From Bryobacter aggregatus MPL3 (GTDB taxonomy: Bacteria; Acidobacteriota; Terriglobia; Bryobacterales; Bryobacteraceae): a stretch of DNA of 64,000 nucleotides. Below, piece after piece: positions 1 to 9,708 of this stretch. The translations under genes and the position numbers were made by a program. The notes below the pieces were generated by a model. The model was not told the DNA's origin. It searched no databases and was given only the letters and a program-made list of their open reading frames with translations. Position 1 is the first letter of the stretch. Each line of letters opens with the position of its first letter. The stretch spans positions 496,001 to 560,000 of the forward strand of contig NZ_JNIF01000003.1 in the NCBI RefSeq assembly GCF_000702445.1, read 5' to 3'.

Positions 1-355
1 AAGGCGCGAGGTGGAGCAAAAGGCCTATGTTGCGGCATTGCGCCGCCGTTTTGTCGACGAGCCGGTCTTGATCCTGCCTCCCGGACGCAACTTTTCCTTC
101 TCTTCCATCGGGATGACTCCCATCCCCGGCGAAGGCACGATTTATCCGTCGTTTCGGATCGCGGCGGCCTGGGGTACGCTCGAGGCCTCAGCGGTTCTCG
201 TATCCCCGGATAGCAACAAGCTCAGCGTTCCGGCCCCGCCCGTGATCGAGGGAAAGACACTCAAAGGCGATGGCTGGAGCATGACGATTGCGGAGGGTTG
301 GGTGCTCGGGCCTGGACCACGAGCAGGGGACTTCCAATTGCTTCGGGAACGCTAG
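1..355 (+). CDS. C-terminal part of an unrecognised protein (5' end outside window)
   Basis: The reading frame is open to the left edge, so the GTG at 11 is probably an internal codon and only the last ~118 residues are present. The visible part begins with a basic helix-like stretch (AALRRRF) followed by a Pro/Gly-rich, beta-looking region with motifs such as LPPGRNFSF and GDGWSMTIAEGW, as in extracellular or periplasmic proteins. I do not recognise a family. The stop codon shares the tetranucleotide CTAG with the stop of the convergent Rrf2 gene, which supports this frame being a real gene end. Confidence 0.6.
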   Translation, partial: RREVEQKAYVAALRRRFVDEPVLILPPGRNFSFSSIGMTPIPGEGTIYPSFRIAAAWGTLEASAVLVSPDSNKLSVPAPPVIEGKTLKGDGWSMTIAEGWVLGPGPRAGDFQLLRER

Positions 356-825
356 ATGTAGTACATCAGGCCTTCGCCCTCTTCGGCTTCCACCTTGGCC
401 GCATCCACTTTCCGGCAAACATCGGCGAGCGTGGTGCGGTCCAGAATATCGGCAGTAGCATCCCGCACCTGGCGCATCACAATGCGCGTGCCGCAGAAAC
501 GGATGTCCGGACACTCATCACACTTGCGGAAGCTGTGTTCACTCGCGCAGGGCAATGGCGCGAGCGGCCCATCGATCATGCGGATAATGGAACCCACGGA
601 AATCTTCTCGGGCTGTACGGCCAACACATAGCCGCCGTAGCGCCCTCTCCGGCTGTCCACCAAACCCTTTTGCTTCAGACTCAACAGGATCTGTTCGAGG
701 AATTTCTTCGGGATTTCTTCGTCCCGGGACAGATCTCCAATCAGAGCCGGCTTGCCCACGCCTCGGCGCGCTAAGGCATAAAGCGCCCGGAGTGAATACT
801 GGGTTCGTTTAGAGAGTGACCGCAT
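352..825 (-). CDS. Rrf2 family transcriptional regulator
   Basis: The 157-residue protein has the Rrf2 layout: an N-terminal winged helix (KRTQYSLRALYALAR at 6-20, then a recognition region and the wing GRYGGY at 61-66) and a C-terminal helical part with cysteines at 93, 102, 105 and 111. In the family, three cysteines in this region (as in IscR or NsrR) ligate an Fe-S cluster that senses iron-sulfur status, NO or redox state. Spacing here differs from IscR, so the ligand set is inference. The ATG has no clear ribosome-binding site. A small inverted repeat lies ~50 bases upstream and may be its operator. It faces away from the decayed TlpA-like gene, so its target is not evident. Confidence 0.88.
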   Translation of the reverse strand: MRSLSKRTQYSLRALYALARRGVGKPALIGDLSRDEEIPKKFLEQILLSLKQKGLVDSRRGRYGGYVLAVQPEKISVGSIIRMIDGPLAPLPCASEHSFRKCDECPDIRFCGTRIVMRQVRDATADILDRTTLADVCRKVDAAKVEAEEGEGLMYYI

Positions 826-874
826 AGGAACCGAACTGTTTTATTTTACTGCAGTGGACTCGACGCCTCTAATC

Positions 875-891
875 TATATCACTTCGATATA
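875..891. promoter_or_regulatory. Short inverted repeat upstream of the Rrf2 gene (possible operator)
   Basis: TATATC and GATATA are separated by 5 bases, about 50-65 bases upstream of the Rrf2 start. Rrf2 regulators often bind imperfect AT-rich palindromes and autoregulate. The match to any known motif is not established; six-base arms can arise by chance. Confidence 0.25.
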
Positions 892-941
892 CAAATGGTG
901 TAAATGGGAAGGAGAAGTGCTCCTCAACCAAGGGCAGCCTT

Positions 942-1220
942 GACGGTTCCGTCTTCCAGTTGGAGTGGCCGCTACCAGAACAGCAGCTTTCTCTTGAGTC
1001 ACTTCTCCGGAGCACGTCCTGGTCTCCTCGAAGTGGCGACACAGTAGGACGGTAGCCTCGCCTTAAAGCTAAATGGGACAGACTACATCGCACGCCGTCC
1101 GGAGTTGGCCCGAGCCCAGGGACTCAGCGAGCTAGCGGACCCGGCCCACTTCACCACCGTCAAGAATGCGTCCAAACCTTTTCGCTTCGCCTTCCCCGAT
1201 CTGAACGGCTCGATGAAGAA
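942..1220 (+). pseudogene. Remnant of a TlpA-like redoxin (N-terminal domain only)
   Basis: Translating from 994 gives LSHFSGARPGLLEVATQ, a TAG at 1045-1047, then DGSLALKLNGTDYIARR and, further on in the same frame, PFRFAFPDLNG. From memory this resembles the pre-domain and start of the thioredoxin fold of acidobacterial TlpA-family proteins, where the text normally continues into a Cys-x-x-Cys redox motif. Here the reading diverges after FPDLNG, no thioredoxin CxxC follows, and the upstream piece (FQLEWPLPEQQL near 954) lies in another frame. The gene therefore has an in-frame stop, a frameshift and a lost catalytic domain. This fills the otherwise gene-free stretch 826-1325. Confidence 0.5.
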
Positions 1221-1249
1221 GCAAAACGTGAGTTCACCAAAACCGTCGA

Positions 1250-1276
1250 GAAACTTCTCGCAGAACGAGAAGTTTC
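1250..1276. repeat. Perfect 11-bp inverted repeat (hairpin) before the tRNA promoter
   Basis: GAAACTTCTCG (1250-1260) pairs perfectly with CGAGAAGTTTC (1266-1276) around a 5-base loop. No T-run follows, so a classic terminator is uncertain. It ends two bases before the proposed -35 of the tRNA gene and may be the old terminator of the decayed gene or an insulator. Confidence 0.5.
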
Positions 1277-1277
1277 A

Positions 1278-1306
1278 TTGCGCTAAGTGGTTCAGCGTGC
1301 TACATT
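1278..1306 (+). promoter_or_regulatory. Putative sigma70-type promoter of tRNA-Asp
   Basis: TTGCGC (1278-1283) and TACATT (1301-1306) are separated by exactly 17 bases and lie 20 bases before the mature tRNA 5' end, a normal distance for a tRNA promoter. Three of six -35 bases and four of six -10 bases match the consensus. Confidence 0.4.
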
Positions 1307-1325
1307 AAAAGTTCCGGCAGTTTGC

Positions 1326-1402
<77 letters not shown>

Positions 1403-1424
1403 TTCATCTTTTTCTTCCCATTTC

Positions 1425-1721
1425 ATGGTTCCCCCTCAAGCTCCGAAACTGAACATCGAGAACGCAGACGCTTACCGCGAGAGTTACTCGAATTCGGTAC
1501 AAGTGAGAGTGAACCTTTGGGACTTCTTCCTGATGTTTGGCACCATCTCGCAAACGCAACCGGATACCGTCAATATCAGCAATTTCCAGGGTGTCTATTT
1601 GAGCCCGCAACAGGCGAAGGCGCTCGCTAACCTGTTGAATCAGAACATTGCTCAATACGAAGGCACTTTCGGCGAAATCCGCCTGGAGCCTCTCGGTGGC
1701 GGCTCCGGCCCCGTTCAATAG
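1425..1721 (+). CDS. DUF3467 family protein
   Basis: This 98-residue protein carries the features of the DUF3467 family: a central SNSVQVRVNLWDFFLMFG strand-rich segment, then VYLSPQQAKALANLLNQNI and YEGTFGEI near the end. The family's molecular role is unknown. The frame is open back through the tRNA, but the family similarity starts after the ATG at 1425, and nothing before it looks like protein, so I place the start there. No ribosome-binding site is visible between the tRNA and this ATG (the spacer is pyrimidine-rich), which suggests weak initiation or translation from a processed tRNA-mRNA transcript. Confidence 0.85.
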   Translation: MVPPQAPKLNIENADAYRESYSNSVQVRVNLWDFFLMFGTISQTQPDTVNISNFQGVYLSPQQAKALANLLNQNIAQYEGTFGEIRLEPLGGGSGPVQ

Positions 1722-1732
1722 GCTCAACTCCC

Positions 1733-3205
1733 TTGGCTCGATCCCGCGCCAAATCTCTCCTCATCGTTTTTTCGTTCTTCGCGTTCGTCCTTTTCATCAC
1801 CCATTTCCGCTTGCTCGAGCTCCCCTATTTCTGGGATGAGGCGGGACAGTTTATTCCCCAAACACACGACCTCTGGAAGCACGGCCTGCTCGTCCCCCAG
1901 TCGACTTCTCCAAACTCGCATCCTCCCGGGCTGCCCATTTTGCTTGCCGGGTTTTGGACGCTCTTTGGCGATTCGATCGAGGGCACGCGAGCGTTCCTGC
2001 TCCTGATCGCCGCAGCCTTCTTTACGATTTCCTTTCTGCTGAGTGTCGAGCTACTCAAGGGATCCCACGGTGCGCCTGCTTTTCTGGCCGGGGCGATGAT
2101 GCTGTGCAACCCGCTGCTTTACACCCAATCGATGATGGCGCAACTGGATCTGCCGACTGCAGTCTTTTCGACCCTTCTGCTGCTTGCCTATGTGCAGAAA
2201 CGGGAGAGACTAGCCGTTGTGGCCGCGCTGCTCAGCGTTGCCTTTAAGGAAACCTCAATCGGCATTCCGCTGACCCTCGCCTTCTTTGCCTGGCGCGAAG
2301 GGCGCACCCGCTTTGCGCTGGCTCTCGCTGGGCTCCCTGCCCTGCTGTTGGCCAATTGGTTCGGGTTCATGGCCTTCAAGACGGGTTATCTGTTCGGCGA
2401 CCCCGCTTATGCCAAATACAATCTGTCCTACCCGCTCCATCCGGTGCGGCTGGCCTATGCGCTGTTCCGCCGCTTCAGCTACTTAGCCATTGAGAACTGG
2501 CACCTCATTCCAGCCATGGTCCTGCTTTTCCGCTGGCGGCAAATCGGCTTTGCCCCCGTCTGGCGGCCGATTGTGGCAGCCGTCACAGTTCATACCTTGG
2601 TCGTGTCGGTAAGCGGGGGCGCCGTCCTCGAGCGTTATCTGCTGCCCGTCCTCCCGGTACTCTATACAGCCTTTGCGGCTGGACTCTCCACTCTGCGGCC
2701 GAAGCCTCGCTACCTTGCCTTAGGCTTCACCTGTCTCGGCCTCTTCTCGATGATTTTCCTGAATCCACCCTGGCCCTATGCGCTCGAGAACAATCTCGCG
2801 ATGGTGGATCTGGTGGAGATTGAACGCAATGCGAGCGGCTTTGCCGAAGTACGCTTTCGCGACCACCGGATCACCACGGCCTGGCCCATGACCGATGCGC
2901 TTCGCAAACCCTATCTCGGCTATGTGGAGAAACCGATTCCCAATGTCCGCAGTGTGGAGGATTTCTCGCTCGATCGCCTGAAGGCTCTCGATTGGAAGCG
3001 TGGCGATGTCCTGATTCTCTATTCACGCTCCTGGGACCCTGACTTCGGCCTGACACAATGGCCTGCGCTGCGCGCTGCCTTGCGCCGCTATTTCGGGACA
3101 CCGCTCGAGATGACACCCCGCGACATTCCGGATCTGCCGCAACTGAAGCCCTATCTCGGCTACAGCCAGCGAGGCCTTTGGGTGGAAATTCTTGTGGTTC
3201 CGTAA
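1733..3205 (+). CDS. GT39/PMT-like integral membrane glycosyltransferase
   Basis: The 490-residue protein is polytopic, with roughly ten hydrophobic segments. It opens with a membrane helix followed by an acidic first loop (LPYFWDEAGQF, residues ~29-39) typical of the PMT_2/GT39 and ArnT-like superfamily, where Asp-Glu in this loop takes part in catalysis. Such enzymes transfer a sugar from a polyprenyl-phosphate donor on the outer face of the inner membrane to proteins or lipids. The ~90-residue C-terminal part is soluble. Start is TTG at 1733, eleven bases after the DUF3467 stop; no better ATG lies ahead of the first membrane helix. The acceptor cannot be deduced. A strong hairpin follows the stop. 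Confidence 0.8.
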   Translation: MARSRAKSLLIVFSFFAFVLFITHFRLLELPYFWDEAGQFIPQTHDLWKHGLLVPQSTSPNSHPPGLPILLAGFWTLFGDSIEGTRAFLLLIAAAFFTISFLLSVELLKGSHGAPAFLAGAMMLCNPLLYTQSMMAQLDLPTAVFSTLLLLAYVQKRERLAVVAALLSVAFKETSIGIPLTLAFFAWREGRTRFALALAGLPALLLANWFGFMAFKTGYLFGDPAYAKYNLSYPLHPVRLAYALFRRFSYLAIENWHLIPAMVLLFRWRQIGFAPVWRPIVAAVTVHTLVVSVSGGAVLERYLLPVLPVLYTAFAAGLSTLRPKPRYLALGFTCLGLFSMIFLNPPWPYALENNLAMVDLVEIERNASGFAEVRFRDHRITTAWPMTDALRKPYLGYVEKPIPNVRSVEDFSLDRLKALDWKRGDVLILYSRSWDPDFGLTQWPALRAALRRYFGTPLEMTPRDIPDLPQLKPYLGYSQRGLWVEILVVP

Positions 3206-3223
3206 AAATTGCACCGTCTGAAG

Positions 3224-3260
3224 AACAAAGCCCCCATGCTCGCGCATGGGGGTCTTTGTT
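3224..3260. terminator. Strong hairpin terminator after the glycosyltransferase
   Basis: AACAAAGCCCCCATG (3224-3238) pairs with CATGGGGG, a one-base bulge, and CTTTGTT (3245-3260), giving a 15-bp stem with a 6-base loop. The A-rich start and T-rich end of the stem are typical of an intrinsic terminator usable in either direction. Confidence 0.8.
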
Positions 3261-3270
3261 TGGGTGCGGA

Positions 3271-3298
3271 CCCTAAACGGTTGGGGTCCCGTTTAGGG
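3271..3298. repeat. Second perfect inverted repeat in tandem with the terminator
   Basis: CCCTAAACGG (3271-3280) pairs with CCGTTTAGGG (3289-3298) around an 8-base loop, 10 bases after the first hairpin. It is followed by a G-run rather than T-run on the + strand. It may be a backup terminator or a protein-binding palindrome. The remainder of 3299-3468 shows nothing I can identify. Confidence 0.55.
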
Positions 3299-3468
3299 GG
3301 GGTTGGGAGCTTGTGGAAATCAAAATTTTCCGCGCCTCAACACTTGGTATTCTAGCACAAACATTTCCGACCGAGCAATGTTTGTGATCTTTTTTGCTCC
3401 CTCTATCCTGGACCGTGCAGACTGCCGATCTCGCCTCGAAAGACTCTGCAAAACTAGGATCAATACGG

Positions 3469-4209
3469 ATGAAAACAGTCGACTACGGGATTGATAAGCC
3501 CGAACGGGTGCGCGCCTTCGCGATGGTGGCCACCATCCTGATCGCCACAGGACTCTCCCAGTTTCTGGCTCTCCGCAGCAGCGTCGAGATCTGGCCGGAG
3601 CTGATTCTTTCGTTCTGCCTTTGGGTGGGCATTTTGATCTACGTGTTAGCGGGCGTGATGCTCTGGTCGAGTAAGAGTGGCAAATTCGGACTCGCCTGGC
3701 GGATGCTCGAAGAGATGAAGTGGATCGGGAAAGAAAAAGTGCTCGACGTTGGGTGCGGCAGGGGGCTGCTCACCATCCTCGCGGCACGCAAGGTGCCACT
3801 CGGCGACGTCACCGGAGTCGACATCTGGAGCCAGGAGGAACTCAGCGAAAACTCCAAGGAAGCCGCGGTCGAGAATGCACGGCTCGAACAGGTTTCTGAA
3901 CGAATCCAGTTTGAGGATGGGGATGTGCGCGCGTTGGGTTTCCGTTCCCACAGCTTCGACAAGATCGTCTCCAGCCTCTGCCTGCATGCGATCGCATCCC
4001 GCAACGACAGAAACCAAGCGATTGCCAATCTCATCAAGCTTTTGAAGCCAGGCGGTGAGATTGCGATCCTCGATATCCTCCACACTCGGGAGTACAAAGT
4101 TTTGTTTGAGAAACAAGGACTGAAGAATATTCGTCGCTCTCCGATGAAGTTTCTATATTGCCTGCCGACACGTTATGTGATCGCTTACAAACCCTTGATG
4201 GAGCAATAA
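3469..4209 (+). CDS. Membrane-anchored class I SAM-dependent methyltransferase
   Basis: Two hydrophobic helices (about residues 17-36 and 44-66) are followed by a class I methyltransferase domain. Motif I is VLDVGCGRG at 91-99, an acidic residue ends the next strand (VTGVDIW), and the post-motif [12 protein letters not shown] is clear. The substrate is unknown. I use the ATG at 3469 ([17 protein letters not shown]); the frame is open 25 codons further up, but that stretch is not protein-like. The stop TAA overlaps the ATG of the GH63-like gene by one base (TAATG), so the two are co-translated. Confidence 0.82.
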   Translation: MKTVDYGIDKPERVRAFAMVATILIATGLSQFLALRSSVEIWPELILSFCLWVGILIYVLAGVMLWSSKSGKFGLAWRMLEEMKWIGKEKVLDVGCGRGLLTILAARKVPLGDVTGVDIWSQEELSENSKEAAVENARLEQVSERIQFEDGDVRALGFRSHSFDKIVSSLCLHAIASRNDRNQAIANLIKLLKPGGEIAILDILHTREYKVLFEKQGLKNIRRSPMKFLYCLPTRYVIAYKPLMEQ

Positions 4210-6836
4210 TGGCTACACCTGTTGAGTGGCGACGCCTCGCCGAAGAACGCGACCGGACCCAACACTGGCGCCGCTGGGGTGCTTATCTCAGTGAGCGGCA
4301 ATGGGGCACCGTCCGGGAGGACTATTCGGCCTACGGAGAAGCCTGGGATTATTTTCCGTTCGAGGTGGCCCACAAGCGGGCCTACCGCTGGGGCGAAGAC
4401 GGTCTGCTGGGCATCTGCGACAACCACTGCCGGCTTTGCTTCTCAATTGCGCTGTGGAATGGCCGCGATCCGATTCTGAAAGAACGCCTCTATGGCTTGG
4501 CTGGGCCTCTTGGCAATCATGGGGAAGACGTCAAGGAGCTTTATTACTACCTCGACGCCACCCCCACCGCCTCCTATCTGCGCGGTCTGTACAAGTACCC
4601 GCAGGCGGAGTTTCCCTATGAGCTGTTGCGGGAAAAGGGCCGCCTGCCCCGCTCTGAACCTGAGTTTGAACTGATCGATACCGGCATCTTTGATGAGAAC
4701 CGCTATTTCGATATCGACATCGAATACGCCAAGGCCTCGGTCAATGACATCCTGATCCGCATCACGGTGCACAATCGCGGTCCGGAAGCAGCGCCGTTGC
4801 ACCTGTTAGGCCAGTTGTACTTCCGCAATCTGTGGTCCTTCGGGAGGGATTCGAAACCTAGCCTCTCCAGCAGCAACGGACGCATCCTCGCGCATCACCC
4901 CAGCCTGGGCAATTATGAATTCCATGCCGAAGGGGCCAAGGAGTTCCTCTTTACCGAGAACGAAACCGATGGGGTGGAGCTTTACGGCTTTCAGCCGAAT
5001 GGAGCCTTCTTCAAGGACGGCTTTGGCGAGTATCTGATTCGCGGCAAAAAGGACGCCATCAACTCGAATCGCACGGGCACCAAGGCCGCGGCGCTGTATC
5101 AGATGGAGATTCCTGCAGGCGGCAGCCGCTGCTTTCATATGCGATTGCGCGAGCAGGATCTCGACAGCTCCGAAGCTCTGGCCTTTGATGAAGTGTTTCG
5201 CCGCCGCATCGCCGAAGCCGATGAATATTACGACGACGTGCTGTCGCGCGGCGGCACGCAAAACACCCCCGATGCCAAGCGCATCCAGCGCCAGGCTTCT
5301 GCCGGCCTCATCTGGTCGAAGCAGTACTTCAATCTCGACATCAATGTCTGGCTGAAGGGCGACCCCGGCCAGCCCCCTCCACCCGCGGGCCGCTGCGAAG
5401 GACGCAATTCGGGCTGGAAGCATCTGTTCAACGAAGACATCATCTCGATGCCCGACAAGTGGGAATACCCGTGGTATGCGGCCTGGGATACCGCCTTCCA
5501 CATGATCCCCTTTGCGCTGCTCGATCCGGACTTTGCCAAGCGGCAGTTAGGGCTCTTTCTGCGCGAGTGGTACATGCACCCCAATGGCCAGATTCCGGCC
5601 TATGAATGGGCGTTTTCGGATGTCAATCCGCCGGTCCATGCCTGGGCCTGCTGGCGCGTGTATAAGATTGACGCGAAGCTGAATGGCAAACCGGATACAG
5701 CCTTTCTCGAATCGGTCTTCCATAAGCTGTTGATGAACTTCACCTGGTGGGTGAATCGCAAAGACGCATCGGGGGCGAACATCTTTGAGGGCGGCTTTCT
5801 CGGTCTCGATAATATCGGCGTCTTTGATCGCTCAAAACCCTTGCCCACCGGCGGCCGCATTGAGCAATCGGACGGCACCTCGTGGATGGCGATGTACTGC
5901 CTGAACATGTTGAAGATTGCCATTGAGCTGGCAAAGTCGAATCCGGTGTATGAAGACATTGCCAGTAAGTTCTTCGAGCATTTTCTCTATATTGCCGCGG
6001 CGATGAACGGCAGTGGCCGCTCGGGCCTTTGGGATGAAAAAGATCAGTTCTACTATGACCATCTGAAGCTGCCCGACGGCAATGAGTATCCGATGCGGGT
6101 GCGCTCGCTGGTCGGACTGATCCCACTGTTTGCGGTGGATACGCTGGACGCCGAAACAATCAATACGCTGCCCGGCTTCAGCCGTCGCATGAAGTGGTTT
6201 ATTGAGAACCGGCCGGACCTGGCGGGCAATCTCGCCTCGCTCACCCGTGAAGGTGTTGCGGACCGCCGCCTGCTCGCCCTGGTGGGCCGCGACCGTCTCC
6301 GCGCCGTGCTGCGCCGCATGCTTGATTCCACTGAGTTCCTGTCGGACTACGGCATTCGCGGACTCTCGAAATTCCACAAAGAGAATCCCTATCTGCTGCA
6401 TGTCGGAGGTATGGAATATCGCGTCGATTATGAGCCGCGCGAATCGCAAACCAGTCTCTTTGGAGGAAACTCGAACTGGCGCGGGCCGGTGTGGTTTCCA
6501 GTGAACTATCTGCTCATCGAGAGTCTGCAGAAGTTTCATCATTATCATGGCGATGCGATGAAGGTGGAATGTCCGGCCGGTTCCGGCAATCCGGTGACGC
6601 TCGACAAGGTGGCACAGGAATTGTCACGGCGCTTGAGTAAGTTGTTTCTTGCGAAGCCGGACGGAGTGCGGCCCGCGATGCATCAGAACCCGAAGTACTC
6701 AAACGACCCACACTTCCGCAACCACATCCTTTTCTATGAGTACTTCGATGGAGACACAGGAGAAGGGCTCGGCGCCAGCCACCAGACCGGCTGGACCGCA
6801 CTGGTGGCGAAGCTGATGCGCTCGATTGATTGCTAA
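4209..6836 (+). CDS. GH63/MGH1-like glucosidase
   Basis: The 875-residue protein matches the bacterial glucosidase group related to GH63 and mannosylglycerate hydrolase. An N-terminal beta domain ([21 protein letters not shown]-like segments) is followed by an (alpha/alpha)6 barrel. The barrel contains [19 protein letters not shown] (~residues 420-438), where the WD aspartate is the likely general acid, and [16 protein letters not shown] near the C-terminus. No signal peptide is seen, so it is probably cytoplasmic and acts on alpha-glucosides or compatible-solute glycosides. Start at the ATG overlapping the methyltransferase stop. Its own stop shares CTAA with the convergent amidase gene. The substrate is not resolvable from sequence. 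Confidence 0.87.
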   Translation: MATPVEWRRLAEERDRTQHWRRWGAYLSERQWGTVREDYSAYGEAWDYFPFEVAHKRAYRWGEDGLLGICDNHCRLCFSIALWNGRDPILKERLYGLAGPLGNHGEDVKELYYYLDATPTASYLRGLYKYPQAEFPYELLREKGRLPRSEPEFELIDTGIFDENRYFDIDIEYAKASVNDILIRITVHNRGPEAAPLHLLGQLYFRNLWSFGRDSKPSLSSSNGRILAHHPSLGNYEFHAEGAKEFLFTENETDGVELYGFQPNGAFFKDGFGEYLIRGKKDAINSNRTGTKAAALYQMEIPAGGSRCFHMRLREQDLDSSEALAFDEVFRRRIAEADEYYDDVLSRGGTQNTPDAKRIQRQASAGLIWSKQYFNLDINVWLKGDPGQPPPPAGRCEGRNSGWKHLFNEDIISMPDKWEYPWYAAWDTAFHMIPFALLDPDFAKRQLGLFLREWYMHPNGQIPAYEWAFSDVNPPVHAWACWRVYKIDAKLNGKPDTAFLESVFHKLLMNFTWWVNRKDASGANIFEGGFLGLDNIGVFDRSKPLPTGGRIEQSDGTSWMAMYCLNMLKIAIELAKSNPVYEDIASKFFEHFLYIAAAMNGSGRSGLWDEKDQFYYDHLKLPDGNEYPMRVRSLVGLIPLFAVDTLDAETINTLPGFSRRMKWFIENRPDLAGNLASLTREGVADRRLLALVGRDRLRAVLRRMLDSTEFLSDYGIRGLSKFHKENPYLLHVGGMEYRVDYEPRESQTSLFGGNSNWRGPVWFPVNYLLIESLQKFHHYHGDAMKVECPAGSGNPVTLDKVAQELSRRLSKLFLAKPDGVRPAMHQNPKYSNDPHFRNHILFYEYFDGDTGEGLGASHQTGWTALVAKLMRSIDC

Positions 6837-8479
6837 ACGGCAAAGCCCGGAGGCCGCCTTAAGTGCCAGTCCGTCAGGTCCTGGTAGGCTTTTGCAATCC
6901 GGGACAGCTTGCCTTCCTCAAACAGGTGTCCAGTGAATAGAAGTCCCAGCGCTTCCCTGTTTGGGAAGCCGCAGGGAACCACCATTTGCGGGTGTCCCGT
7001 CAGGTTGGTCACCACAAGCGACTGCGAGCTGGTTGCGGAGACCAGCGCGTCAAAGCCGGCCAGATACTGATGGAAGCTGCGCATCAGCAAGGTGCGCGCC
7101 CTGGCGGCACGAATGAACTCGACGGCCGGAATCAAGCGGCTGGTCCGGAAGGAGTTGGGCCAGTCTCCCGGCTTTTGCCCATTCAGCTTCTCGACGCCGC
7201 CATTCCGCGTCAGATCGTCGAAGGCCGCGGCTGCTTCCGCGCTGAGCATCAACAACAAGGCATTCGAGGGGAACACAGGCAGTTTCGTCTCCACCAGTTC
7301 CACGCCTGTCTGCGCTAGAACTCGCAGCGCATCGTGGTAATGCTTGCGGCGCGTCTCGTCCGTGATGTCAGTAAAGCTGTCGCGCAGCACGCCAATCTTC
7401 AGCTTCTTCACCGCCGCCTTGGCGTCCCATTTCACCGGCACCGGATAACGCGCCGCCATGTCTTGCCCATCCGGGCCATCGATCACCCGCAGCACCAGCA
7501 TGCAGTCCTCTACCGTCCTGCAGATTGGCCCGATCTTGTCCATGGTCCAGGACAAGGCCATCGCGCCGGTCCGCGGCACTCGTCCAAAGGTCGGACGCAA
7601 GCCGGTGACTCCGCAGCGCGTCGCCGGACTCACAATCGAGCCGAGCGTCTCTGTCCCTAAGGCAAAGGCCACCAGCCCCGCAGCCGTAGCGGCAGCAGAA
7701 CCAGCCGAGGAGCCGGAAGACGACTGCTCCAGATTCCACGGCGTCTTGGTCATCCCACCGAACCACAAGCCCCCTTGCGCCAAGGCCCCCATCGACAACT
7801 TCGCACACAGCACCGCGCCGGCCGCTTGCAAGCGGCTGATCACCGTCGCATTCGTCTCTATCACCTGATCGCGAAAGGGTTCCGCACCCCAGGTGGTCGG
7901 GTAGCCTGGAACCGCAAACAGATCCTTTGCCCCATAGGGCAGGCCATGGAGCGGCCCGTGATACTTGCCGCGCCGCAGGTCAGCATCGGCTTGCCGCGCT
8001 TGTTCGAGCGCCAGCTCTTCCGTCAGGCTGATCGTGCACAGCAAGGCTGGCGAGTGCGTCTTCAAGCGCTCCAGATACATCTGGGTCAGTTGCAGGGAGC
8101 TGATTTTTTTCCTGCGAATCAGTTCCCCCAGATGGGTCACCGGCCAGAAGGCTAAATCCTCCACCTGCTTCCAGGCGGGCAACTTCGACAGCTTTGTAGG
8201 CTTAAATTCGCGCTTGCCCGCAGGAAGACTCATCCCCGCCAGCATGGGAGAAAAAGTGAAGGCAGGCTCGGTATCGGGCGGGATACGGAGCCCACGCAAG
8301 CGGGCATAAGTATCGAGCGAACGCGTGATGTTTGGCAACATCATCTCGAGGTGCTCGTCTTTGAAGTCCAGCCCCAGCAAGGCCAGCGTCTGTCTCAGCT
8401 GCTCTTTGTCCGGTGCAATCTCGGCAGCACACAGGGTCGCTAGTGCGGGAAGCAACTGCGCGAGAGCACGTCGAGTCAT
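6833..8479 (-). CDS. Secreted amidase-signature family amidase
   Basis: The 548-residue protein has an N-terminal signal peptide ([17 protein letters not shown]) and an amidase signature domain. The catalytic Lys is in PYGAKDLF (K185), the cis-Ser in [11 protein letters not shown] (about S258) and the nucleophile Ser in [11 protein letters not shown] (S281). The usual Asp of the G-x-D-x-G-G-S stretch is Glu here. Family members hydrolyse linear amides; GatA is a relative, but the exported location and absence of GatB/GatC neighbours argue against tRNA amidation. It lies 8 bases downstream of threonine synthase on the same strand and is probably co-transcribed. Substrate unknown. Confidence 0.86.
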   Translation of the reverse strand: MTRRALAQLLPALATLCAAEIAPDKEQLRQTLALLGLDFKDEHLEMMLPNITRSLDTYARLRGLRIPPDTEPAFTFSPMLAGMSLPAGKREFKPTKLSKLPAWKQVEDLAFWPVTHLGELIRRKKISSLQLTQMYLERLKTHSPALLCTISLTEELALEQARQADADLRRGKYHGPLHGLPYGAKDLFAVPGYPTTWGAEPFRDQVIETNATVISRLQAAGAVLCAKLSMGALAQGGLWFGGMTKTPWNLEQSSSGSSAGSAAATAAGLVAFALGTETLGSIVSPATRCGVTGLRPTFGRVPRTGAMALSWTMDKIGPICRTVEDCMLVLRVIDGPDGQDMAARYPVPVKWDAKAAVKKLKIGVLRDSFTDITDETRRKHYHDALRVLAQTGVELVETKLPVFPSNALLLMLSAEAAAAFDDLTRNGGVEKLNGQKPGDWPNSFRTSRLIPAVEFIRAARARTLLMRSFHQYLAGFDALVSATSSQSLVVTNLTGHPQMVVPCGFPNREALGLLFTGHLFEEGKLSRIAKAYQDLTDWHLRRPPGFAV

Positions 8480-8487
8480 AGTGTCCT

Positions 8488-9669
8488 TTAGCGTGGAAAC
8501 AGCGTTGAGTAGGCTTCGAGGTATTTCAGCCCGGCGCCTGTGTTATAGATGACGATCTTCTCTGACGGATCGAGAAAACCGCTGACCAATAGCTTTCTGA
8601 CTGCGGCAACGCAGGCCGCACCTTCGGGGGCGACAAACATGCCTTCGAGCCGCGCCAGTTCCGCCCCGGCGGACAAGGCGTCGTCATCGGAGATCGCAAT
8701 CGCCGTACCGCCAGACTCGCGGATCGCCCGCAGAATCAGAAAGTCGCCCAGCGGCTTCGGCACCCGCAGGCCACTCGATACCGTATGCGCGTTTTCAAAG
8801 AACACGCTGCGCTCGGCGCCCTCTGCAAAGGCCTTCACCACTGGCTGGCAGCCTTCTGCCTGCACCGCGATCATCTTTGGCCGTTGCCCGGGCAGAATCC
8901 AGCCCAGCGCCTCCATCTCCTCAAAAGCCTTCCACATGCCGATCAGACCAACACCGCCGCCAGTCGGATACAGAATCACGTCGGGCAGCCGCCATTGGAG
9001 TTGTTCCGCTAACTCGTAGCCCATCGTCTTCTTGCCTTCGATGCGATACGGCTCTTTCAGCGTCGAGACTTCAAACCAGCCCTCGGCGTCCTTGCGCTCC
9101 CCAACAATGCGCGCGCAATCGCTGATGAGCCCATCGACCAGCGTCACCTCGGCGCCGAAGGCCTTGCACTCGATGTAATTCGAATGCGGTACATCCTGCG
9201 GCATGAAGATATGGCACTCGATGCCAGCAGCGGCGGCATAGGCAGCAGAGGCGCTTGCGGCGTTGCCGGCTGAGGGAATCGCGATCTTCTGGATGCCCAA
9301 CTCCTTACACATCGAAATGGCGCAGGACAGCCCGCGCGCCTTGAAGCTGGCCGTCGGGTTGAGCCCTTCGTCCTTGATCCAGAGGTCTTTCGCACCCAAG
9401 GCCGCGCCGAGCCGGGGCGAGCGCACCAACGGCGTCATGCCCTCGCCAAGCGTCACAATGCTGGGTGGCTTGGACACCGGCAGGACAGGAGCGTAGCGCC
9501 ACATGTTGGTGGGCCCGGAACTGATCCAATCGCGATTCCATCCGTCGCGCGCCTTCTCAAGATCATAGCGAACCAGAAGCGGCCAGCCGTCTGGCGACAG
9601 ATTCCTCACCTCGTTTGCGGGATAAGTCTTGCCGGTGCCGGAGCACTCGAGGTGGGAAACAGTGGTCAT
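8488..9669 (-). CDS. thrC: Threonine synthase
   Basis: The 393-residue PLP enzyme converts O-phosphohomoserine to threonine, the last step of threonine biosynthesis. The PLP lysine is in NPTASFKARG (K110), the phosphate-binding loop is PTGGGVGLIGMWK, and the N-terminus begins with a short segment with one Cys (HLECSGTGKTYP), a reduced form of the zinc-ribbon-like start seen in many class II threonine synthases. Length fits the short bacterial/archaeal type. The amidase gene follows after 8 bases. Upstream, a 39-base gap separates it from a divergent small ORF, so the promoter must lie there. Some family members annotated this way are diaminopropionate or other PLP lyases, but the fit is good. 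Confidence 0.9.
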   Translation of the reverse strand: MTTVSHLECSGTGKTYPANEVRNLSPDGWPLLVRYDLEKARDGWNRDWISSGPTNMWRYAPVLPVSKPPSIVTLGEGMTPLVRSPRLGAALGAKDLWIKDEGLNPTASFKARGLSCAISMCKELGIQKIAIPSAGNAASASAAYAAAAGIECHIFMPQDVPHSNYIECKAFGAEVTLVDGLISDCARIVGERKDAEGWFEVSTLKEPYRIEGKKTMGYELAEQLQWRLPDVILYPTGGGVGLIGMWKAFEEMEALGWILPGQRPKMIAVQAEGCQPVVKAFAEGAERSVFFENAHTVSSGLRVPKPLGDFLILRAIRESGGTAIAISDDDALSAGAELARLEGMFVAPEGAACVAAVRKLLVSGFLDPSEKIVIYNTGAGLKYLEAYSTLFPR

Positions 9670-9708
9670 AGAGAGAGAAGAGGGGTAAAGAGCTATAGTA
9701 ACGAAATC

